This document shows, piece by piece, positions 58,971 to 64,000 of a DNA stretch of 64,000 nucleotides. Positions within the stretch are counted from its first letter, which is position 1, and the number at the start of each line of letters is the position of its first letter. Source of the DNA: Flavobacteriales bacterium UBA2306 (GTDB lineage Bacteria > Bacteroidota > Bacteroidia > Flavobacteriales > Weeksellaceae); NCBI GenBank assembly GCA_002345565.1, contig DDVS01000004.1, forward strand, positions 310,001 to 374,000, written 5' to 3'. The notes beneath the pieces are model-generated. The model had not been told where the DNA came from and searched no databases. It saw nothing but the letters and a program-made list of their open reading frames with translations. Both the position numbers and the translations under genes were made by a program.

Positions 58971-61169
58971 ATGTCAACATTAAGATTTAAAGCCTTAGCC
59001 GAGCTTCCTTTCAGAAATTACAGAAAAGATAATTTCGTAGAAGTTCCTGCAAAACTATCCGAATTGTTTTGTCAAAACGTATTCTCTGAAGAAACAATGA
59101 GAGAATATTTAACAAAAGAAGCTTTCAATTCCATTTTGGATGCGATTAAAAAAGGAACAAAAATCCAGAGACATATTGCAGACCAGGTGGCGGTGGCTAT
59201 GAAAGATTGGGCTTTGTCAAAAGGTGTGACGCATTACACACACTGGTTTCAGCCGTTGACAGGCGCAACTGCAGAAAAACACGATTCTTTCTTCACGCCA
59301 ATCGAAGGAGGTAGAGCGATTGAGAGATTCAGTGGTGGAATGTTGATTCAACAAGAGCCGGATGCTTCTTCTTTCCCGAATGGCGGAATCAGAAATACTT
59401 TCGAAGCAAGAGGTTATACCGCTTGGGATCCGACTTCTCCAGCTTTTATTATGGGAACTACACTTTGTATTCCTTCAATTTTCATTTCTTATACAGGAGA
59501 AGCATTAGATAATAAAACACCTTTGTTAAGAGCTCTGAATGCAGTCGACGAAGCGGCTACAGATGTAATGAAGTCTTATTTCGATAAGAATGTAACTAAA
59601 GTTTCTCCAACATTAGGATGGGAGCAAGAATATTTCTTGGTAGATACGGCTTTGTATCAATCTCGTCCAGATTTGGTTATGACTGGAAAAACTTTGTTAG
59701 GACATTCTCCGGCGAAAGGACAGCAGTTAGATGATCATTATTTCGGTTCGATTCCTACAAGAGTAATGAACTATATGAAGGAATTGGAAATCGAATGTAT
59801 GAAGTTGGGAATTCCTGTAACGACTCGTCACAATGAGGTGGCGCCTAACCAATTTGAGTTGGCTCCAATGTTTGAAGAAGCGAACGTTGCAGTTGACCAC
59901 AATTCATTATTAATGGATATTATGGCGAGAATTGCACATAAGCATCACTTCCATATTTTATTTCACGAAAAACCATTTGCCGGTGTTAACGGAAGTGGAA
60001 AACATAACAACTGGTCTCTTGGAACAGACACGGGTGAAAACCTTTTGAGTCCAGGAAAAAATCCAAAGAAAAACCTACAATTCTTGACTTTCTTTGTTAA
60101 CACTTTGAAAGCAGTTCACGATTATGCGGATTTGTTAAGAGCATCAATTGCATCTGCAAGCAACGATCACAGATTGGGAGCTAACGAAGCACCGCCGGCA
60201 ATTATTTCTGCATTCATCGGAAGTCAATTGTTTGGCGTTTTGGAAGAATTGGAAAAAGTAACTGACGGAAAATTATCTCCCGAAGAAAAAACCGAATTGA
60301 AACTGAATGTTGTTGGGAAAATTCCTGAAATCCTTTTGGATAACACCGATAGAAACAGAACTTCTCCATTTGCGTTCACCGGAAACAAATTCGAAATCAG
60401 AGCGGTTGGTTCTTCTGCAAACTGTGCGGAAGTAATGACTGTAATGAACGTAATTGCTGCAAAACAATTAAGAACTTTCAAAGTTGAAGTAGATGCTTTG
60501 ATTGAAAAAGGACTTAAGAAAGATGAAGCTATTTTCAATATCCTTAGAGAATACATCAAACAGTCTAAAAACATTATGTTTGAAGGTGATGGATATTCTG
60601 ATGATTGGGCAAAAGAAGCTAAGAAAAGAGGTCTTAACAACTTGAAGACAACTCCAGAAGCGCTTAAGCAAGAGTTGGATGCAAAATTTGTTGAGCTTTA
60701 TGAAGAATTAGGAATCTATTCTCATAGAGAGTTCGAAGCTAGAAACGAAATCAAATTAGAAAAATACTCTACTGTAATTGACATCGAAGCTAGAGTTTTA
60801 GCTGACATTGCAAGAAACCACATTATTCCTGCTGCGCTTAATTATCAAAACAGATTAATTGAGAACGTAAAAGGGTTGAAAGAAATTTTCTCGGATAAAG
60901 AATTCAAAACTTTGGCGAAAGAACAATTGGATTTGATTACTAATATTTCTGGAAATGTTTCTCAAATAAAAGTAGGTGTTGATAACCTGTTATCTGCTAA
61001 AGAAACGGCTAAAAATACAGCAGGAAGCCAGCAACAGGCCGAAGAATATTGTAACAAAGTAATTCCGTTATTTGAAAACATTAGAGAAGCTTCTGATGCT
61101 TTGGAAATGATGGTTGATGACGAACTTTGGCCAATGACGAAATATAGAGAATTGTTATTCACGAGATAG
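58971..61169 (+). CDS. glnN: Glutamine synthetase type III
   Basis: Large dodecameric-type glutamine synthetase of 732 residues, the normal length for GSIII, common in Bacteroidetes and cyanobacteria. Recognisable parts are THWFQPLTGATAEKHDSFF, WDPTSPAFIMGTTLCIP, the metal-site GWEQEYFLVD, TTRHNEVAPNQFELAPMFEEANVAVDHN, HFHILFHEKPFAGVNGSGKHNNWSLGTDTG and the adenine/arginine region NDHRLGANEAPPAIIS with NRTSPFAFTGNKFEIRAVGSSANCAEVMTV. It assimilates ammonium into glutamine. The gene is monocistronic with its own promoter and a strong terminator. Confidence 0.95.
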   Translation: MSTLRFKALAELPFRNYRKDNFVEVPAKLSELFCQNVFSEETMREYLTKEAFNSILDAIKKGTKIQRHIADQVAVAMKDWALSKGVTHYTHWFQPLTGATAEKHDSFFTPIEGGRAIERFSGGMLIQQEPDASSFPNGGIRNTFEARGYTAWDPTSPAFIMGTTLCIPSIFISYTGEALDNKTPLLRALNAVDEAATDVMKSYFDKNVTKVSPTLGWEQEYFLVDTALYQSRPDLVMTGKTLLGHSPAKGQQLDDHYFGSIPTRVMNYMKELEIECMKLGIPVTTRHNEVAPNQFELAPMFEEANVAVDHNSLLMDIMARIAHKHHFHILFHEKPFAGVNGSGKHNNWSLGTDTGENLLSPGKNPKKNLQFLTFFVNTLKAVHDYADLLRASIASASNDHRLGANEAPPAIISAFIGSQLFGVLEELEKVTDGKLSPEEKTELKLNVVGKIPEILLDNTDRNRTSPFAFTGNKFEIRAVGSSANCAEVMTVMNVIAAKQLRTFKVEVDALIEKGLKKDEAIFNILREYIKQSKNIMFEGDGYSDDWAKEAKKRGLNNLKTTPEALKQELDAKFVELYEELGIYSHREFEARNEIKLEKYSTVIDIEARVLADIARNHIIPAALNYQNRLIENVKGLKEIFSDKEFKTLAKEQLDLITNISGNVSQIKVGVDNLLSAKETAKNTAGSQQQAEEYCNKVIPLFENIREASDALEMMVDDELWPMTKYRELLFTR

Positions 61170-61206
61170 ACAATTTCTAAAAAGTTAAAAAGTCTTAACT
61201 AAAAAT

Positions 61207-61242
61207 AAAACCGCAAAGTCTAAATAAAGGCTTTGCGGTTTG
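61207..61242 (+). terminator. Terminator after glutamine synthetase
   Basis: AAAACCGCAAAG/CTTTGCGGTTT with a 12-base loop, followed by a run of T. Confidence 0.85.
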
Positions 61243-61333
61243 TTTTTTTTTAACATTCTTAAAAAGATTGTTAAAATATGTTAAACTCAAGAATCTCTTT
61301 TTTCAATAGGAAGACCCTTTAAAGAGTATTGGT

Positions 61334-61341
61334 TAAATTTG
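61334..61341 (+). promoter_or_regulatory. -7 box TAAATTTG for the NlpC/P60 gene
   Basis: Exact TAnnTTTG match 52 bases before the ATG at 61394. Confidence 0.45.
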
Positions 61342-61393
61342 CTATGCAATCACAAAAAACCAATCTAAGTTTAACACAAATAATTAAATATAT

Positions 61394-62053
61394 ATGAAGA
61401 AAAGAGTTCTAATTTATATCTTATTTGTGACCACATTTTTTTCTCTGCAATCTTGCGTTTCGAACTATGTGGTTTCTAATAATCAAACATACAAAACTGA
61501 TGCCAAGTTTGCTTCTCTTACTTTGAAGCCGGTTGTAGATAAATCTAATGATAATAAAACAGAAAAAATTTTAGCAGCTATTACTAATACATCTGCTGAT
61601 ATCAAAAGATCTGCAATTGAGAACGCTATTAAGCATAGCAATACGATAGATCATATTTTATCCGAAGCAGAAAGCTATCTGGGAACACCTTACAGATATG
61701 GAGGAACTTCCAGAAGCGGAATAGATTGCTCAGCATTTGTTTTATCTGTTTTCGGTGCTGCCACTGGGATGAGTCTTCCAAGAGTAGCAGCTGATCAATC
61801 TCAAGAAGGTGATGCAGTGGAGAAAACAGAGCTTAAGAAAGGAGATCTCGTTTTTTTCTCCCACAGAAGAGGTAGAATTTCACACGTTGGAATTGTAGAA
61901 GAAGTAACACCAGAAGGCGAAGTGAAGTTTATCCACGCTGCCACATCCAAAGGCGTTATGGTATCTTCTCTAGATGATAATTATTGGGGCCCGAAGTTTC
62001 AATTTGCCAAAAGAATCGTAAAAGAAAATACATTAAGTGTTTTAAATAATTAG
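61394..62053 (+). CDS. C40 family (NlpC/P60) peptidase lipoprotein
   Basis: Lipoprotein of 219 residues: signal MKKRVLIYILFVTTFFSLQSC with lipid-accepting Cys21. After a ~65-residue linker comes the NlpC/P60 domain. It has YLGTPYRYGGTSRSGIDCSAFVLSVFGAATGMSLPR with the catalytic Cys112, then LKKGDLVFFSHRRGRISHVGIVEE with the catalytic His and VKFIHAATSKGVMVSSL for the third residue. It cleaves D-glutamyl-type bonds in peptidoglycan peptides. It stands alone with a terminator downstream. Confidence 0.92.
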   Translation: MKKRVLIYILFVTTFFSLQSCVSNYVVSNNQTYKTDAKFASLTLKPVVDKSNDNKTEKILAAITNTSADIKRSAIENAIKHSNTIDHILSEAESYLGTPYRYGGTSRSGIDCSAFVLSVFGAATGMSLPRVAADQSQEGDAVEKTELKKGDLVFFSHRRGRISHVGIVEEVTPEGEVKFIHAATSKGVMVSSLDDNYWGPKFQFAKRIVKENTLSVLNN

Positions 62054-62075
62054 AGAGACTGAAAATATTTCAGAA

Positions 62076-62104
62076 AAAACCTCAGAAGTAAATTCTGAGG
62101 TTTT
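62076..62104. terminator. Terminator after the NlpC/P60 gene
   Basis: AAAACCTCAGAA/TTCTGAGGTTTT is a perfect 12-bp stem with a 5-base loop and T run, between convergent genes. Confidence 0.85.
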
Positions 62105-62118
62105 TTGTTGTTTATGAT

Positions 62119-63135
62119 TTATTTAATGATAAGCTCTTCTATTTTAAGACGGACATTTTCAGTTTTTAAATTTTTAATAATAAAATATAATTCTGGAAAT
62201 TGGGAAGAGAAGCCGTTCCAAGATTCGCTTAGTTCCGTAATATTATCAATCCCTTGTTGCAAACTTGTCAGGAAATGTGCTTTTCTTTGGATTAATCCTC
62301 GGAATCCGTACGCGCCTAAAACCTGTAAAAAACGTATTAATTTTATCCAGTTAAAAGAGGCTTTAAGATTGATTCTGTCCGATTCTTCATTCCAAAAAGA
62401 CAAGTAATAATCCAGCATTTTTTCTTTAAAAGCAACAGGGAAATTGGCTTTTGCCTGATAAAGAAATGAAATCAAATCATAACTGGCAGGACCTTCCATT
62501 GCAGATTGATAATCGATAAAGAAAACCGCATCATTTTCATCAACCAATATATTTCTGGATTGGAAATCCCGAATCATTAAGGTCTTTGGTCCAAAATTCT
62601 GGATCATCTCAGAAATCACTTTGAATTCTTTTAACAAAGTCGATTTATGATATTCAATCTCCAAAACATCCACTATAAAATTTTTAAAATAATACAAATC
62701 GTGCGTAATGGGCAAGTCATCATAAATTTCATATTCAAAACTTTTTTTGAAATCTACTTTTCCCAGAGTTTTTGTTTGAAGTTCATAAAGTTTTTCTAAG
62801 CTTTTCTGAACCAAATTACCGACTCTTTCTGTCAATCCTTCTTCAGCAATAATTTCAGATAGTGTTTTTTTACCCAGATATTCCTGGATGTAAAGAGTTC
62901 TTTCAGGATTGATTTTGAAAATCTGAGGTGTGTTAAGATCAAGGCTTTTAAATAGGTCGGTAAAATAGAAAAAAGCCTCATTTTCTCTTTTATTTTCATT
63001 ATAAGTGATAATAAAATCCTGATTTCCAGACCTCCCAACATAATTAATTCTGGATGAGCCGCTTTGCGGAAGCGCAAGGAAATAATCTGCCTTTTTTTCT
63101 GTCAATTCTTCAAAAAAATTTTGGTGATTTTGCAT
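62119..63135 (-). CDS. AmgK-like sugar phosphotransferase (APH fold)
   Basis: A protein of 338 residues from ATG 63135 (MQNHQNFFEELTEKK). It has an aminoglycoside-phosphotransferase-type kinase fold, with the catalytic loop LMIRDFQSRNILVD (Asp, Asn) and the metal-binding AVFFIDYQSAMEGPASYDLISFL. The last motif is close to that of AmgK, the anomeric N-acetylmuramate/N-acetylglucosamine kinase of cell-wall recycling. The usual His before the catalytic Asp is Arg here. The MurU-like nucleotidyltransferase partner is not adjacent, so the substrate remains open. No relation to antibiotic resistance is implied. Confidence 0.8.
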   Translation of the reverse strand: MQNHQNFFEELTEKKADYFLALPQSGSSRINYVGRSGNQDFIITYNENKRENEAFFYFTDLFKSLDLNTPQIFKINPERTLYIQEYLGKKTLSEIIAEEGLTERVGNLVQKSLEKLYELQTKTLGKVDFKKSFEYEIYDDLPITHDLYYFKNFIVDVLEIEYHKSTLLKEFKVISEMIQNFGPKTLMIRDFQSRNILVDENDAVFFIDYQSAMEGPASYDLISFLYQAKANFPVAFKEKMLDYYLSFWNEESDRINLKASFNWIKLIRFLQVLGAYGFRGLIQRKAHFLTSLQQGIDNITELSESWNGFSSQFPELYFIIKNLKTENVRLKIEELIIK

Positions 63136-63276
63136 AAAAACAAAGTTAATTAATATTAGAATTTGAAGCACGAAAAATTGTAATTTTACTTGATTAAATC
63201 ACGATGTAAATCTGTTACAACATTCTAATGGAAAATTGTGATTCCCTTACACCTTAAAAAAAATGAATATCTGTTT

Positions 63277-63807
63277 ATGAAAGATTTTCTGCCTGTTCTT
63301 AAGATTTTGCTCCGGTTTATCATTATTTATATTGTAATGGTGTTGCTGTACCAATTTTATCTTAATGCTTATATCGGCGATGTGGTAGATCCTTTTACAA
63401 GATGGGTGGCTGTGCAGGTTGCAGAATTCCAGACTTTTCTGGGGTATAAAACCGAATTGCTGGATAGCCTGAAACTTCATAGCATTCTGTTCCAGACGCA
63501 GGGGAAATTTACAACCAGAATGGTAGAAGGTTGTAATGTTTTCTCGGTTGCGATTCTATTCACGGCGTTTATTTCTGCGTTTTACAAAGGTGTGAAAACT
63601 TTCTTATATGTATTGGCAGGAATAATTATTCTTTATGGGCTTAATGTTGTCAGAATCGCATTATTGAATATTATTTATTTGAAATATCCAGAGTACGAAA
63701 AAATGGGTCACGATTATATTTTCCCGGCTATTATTTATGGGGGCGTTATCATTCTATGGTTAATTTGGATTCAGTTTTTTGCGCTTAAAAATGAAAAGAA
63801 TGTTTAG
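63277..63807 (+). CDS. xrtF: Exosortase family protein XrtF
   Basis: Integral membrane protein of 176 residues from ATG 63277 (MKDFLPVLKILL). The catalytic triad of exosortases is visible: Cys86 in RMVEGCNVFSV, Arg126 in GLNVVRIALLNI and His145 in KMGHDYIFP, each at a membrane edge. Predicted helices are at 5-30, 88-105, 108-130 and 148-170. It is the short flavobacterial form. Exosortases cut and transfer C-terminally tagged proteins. No PEP-CTERM-like substrate is encoded in this window, so the target is unknown. The partner gene overlaps its 3' end by 17 bases. Confidence 0.88.
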   Translation: MKDFLPVLKILLRFIIIYIVMVLLYQFYLNAYIGDVVDPFTRWVAVQVAEFQTFLGYKTELLDSLKLHSILFQTQGKFTTRMVEGCNVFSVAILFTAFISAFYKGVKTFLYVLAGIIILYGLNVVRIALLNIIYLKYPEYEKMGHDYIFPAIIYGGVIILWLIWIQFFALKNEKNV

Positions 63808-64000
63808 ATGGTTTTTGGTTTGTTTAGGTTTTTTAGGATTAATTTTAATTAGAGGTTTGGAAGATCAGATTTTCTATGATCCTTTTCTGCAATTCTTTAA
63901 ATCTGCCGATCATTCTGCCGTATTTCCAACTTTTGTTTGGGGGAAATTAATTTGGAGTTATATTTTTAGATTTAGCCTCAATACATTTTTTTCGCTCTGG
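63791..64000 (+). CDS. Exosortase F system-associated protein, N-terminal part (cut by window edge)
   Basis: First 70 codons (MKRMFRWFLVCLGFLGLILI, then RGLEDQIFYDPFLQFFKSAD and SAVFPTFVWGKLIWSYIFRF) of a gene overlapping xrtF by 17 bases in another frame. The N-terminal helix and the RGLEDQIFYDPF segment match the small membrane protein known to accompany XrtF. Its role in the system is unknown. The overlap indicates coupled translation. Confidence 0.8.
   Translation, partial: MKRMFRWFLVCLGFLGLILIRGLEDQIFYDPFLQFFKSADHSAVFPTFVWGKLIWSYIFRFSLNTFFSLW

Noticed and set aside
1..64000. tRNA, rRNA, CRISPR arrays, insertion sequences, prophage
   Set aside because: No cloverleaf with a T-loop motif, spaced direct repeats, transposase or phage gene was seen on reading both strands; gaps between genes are short and accounted for.

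Overview
The window is chromosomal DNA of a flavobacterium, most likely of the Chryseobacterium/Epilithonimonas group (Weeksellaceae). It is AT-rich, densely packed with genes and has many copies of the Bacteroidetes -7 promoter box TAnnTTTG. Gene families typical of Flavobacteriia are present: type III glutamine synthetase, XrtF exosortase, DUF5687, DUF5689, DUF6146, DUF6909 and TonB receptors with N-terminal accessory domains. No rRNA, tRNA, CRISPR array, prophage or transposase was seen. Most genes look like vertically inherited core genes. Genus and family names are recognition from memory, not database results.

Layout. 1-5 kb: an msrB fragment, an acyl-CoA dehydrogenase, and a heavy-metal locus made of a Cys-rich small protein, a periplasmic HMA protein and an HMA-TonB receptor fusion. 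5-11 kb: a beta-barrel receptor, pyrD and a tail-specific protease. 11-18.6 kb: surE, a Crp-like regulator, lysA behind a probable attenuator, and an operon with a DnaQ-like exonuclease and a HerA-like ATPase. 18.6-24.5 kb: bestrophin, a TrmH methylase, a CBS protein, nadK, fbaA, accD. 24.5-29 kb: the methionine importer metNIQ behind a second probable attenuator, a repeat-rich gap, and an SpmA-SpmB-type membrane protein. 29-45.6 kb: hydrolase, engB, an ElaA acetyltransferase, a two-component system, an SprT-like protease, mannose-1-phosphate guanylyltransferase, yifB, rnhA, dnaB, an ABC exporter, fumC, prfA. 45.7-52 kb: DUF6146 lipoprotein, secreted nuclease, large TonB receptor and DUF5689 lipoprotein. 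52-64 kb: rnpA, tcdA, a TatD hydrolase, TetR, a serine hydrolase, DUF445, DUF6909, glutamine synthetase III, NlpC/P60 peptidase, an AmgK-like kinase, and XrtF with its partner cut by the window end.

The most interesting structure lies outside the annotated genes. Upstream of lysA (Lys biosynthesis) and of metN (Met uptake) there is a -7 box, a very short ORF and an intrinsic terminator just before the start codon. The lysA leader ORF has 5 Lys codons in 23. A segment spanning its stop codon can pair with the 5' arm of the terminator, which is the layout of classic ribosome-mediated attenuation. The metN leader encodes a 19-residue peptide with three Met and a Cys-Cys pair. Other points: an SSB-like acidic tip on DnaB, a class-2 dihydroorotate dehydrogenase with a class-1-type Cys, an AccD without its zinc-ribbon cysteines, a degenerate GIY-YIG domain on the exonuclease, and several palindromic intergenic repeats built on AACCACAAAAG(G/T)CACA.
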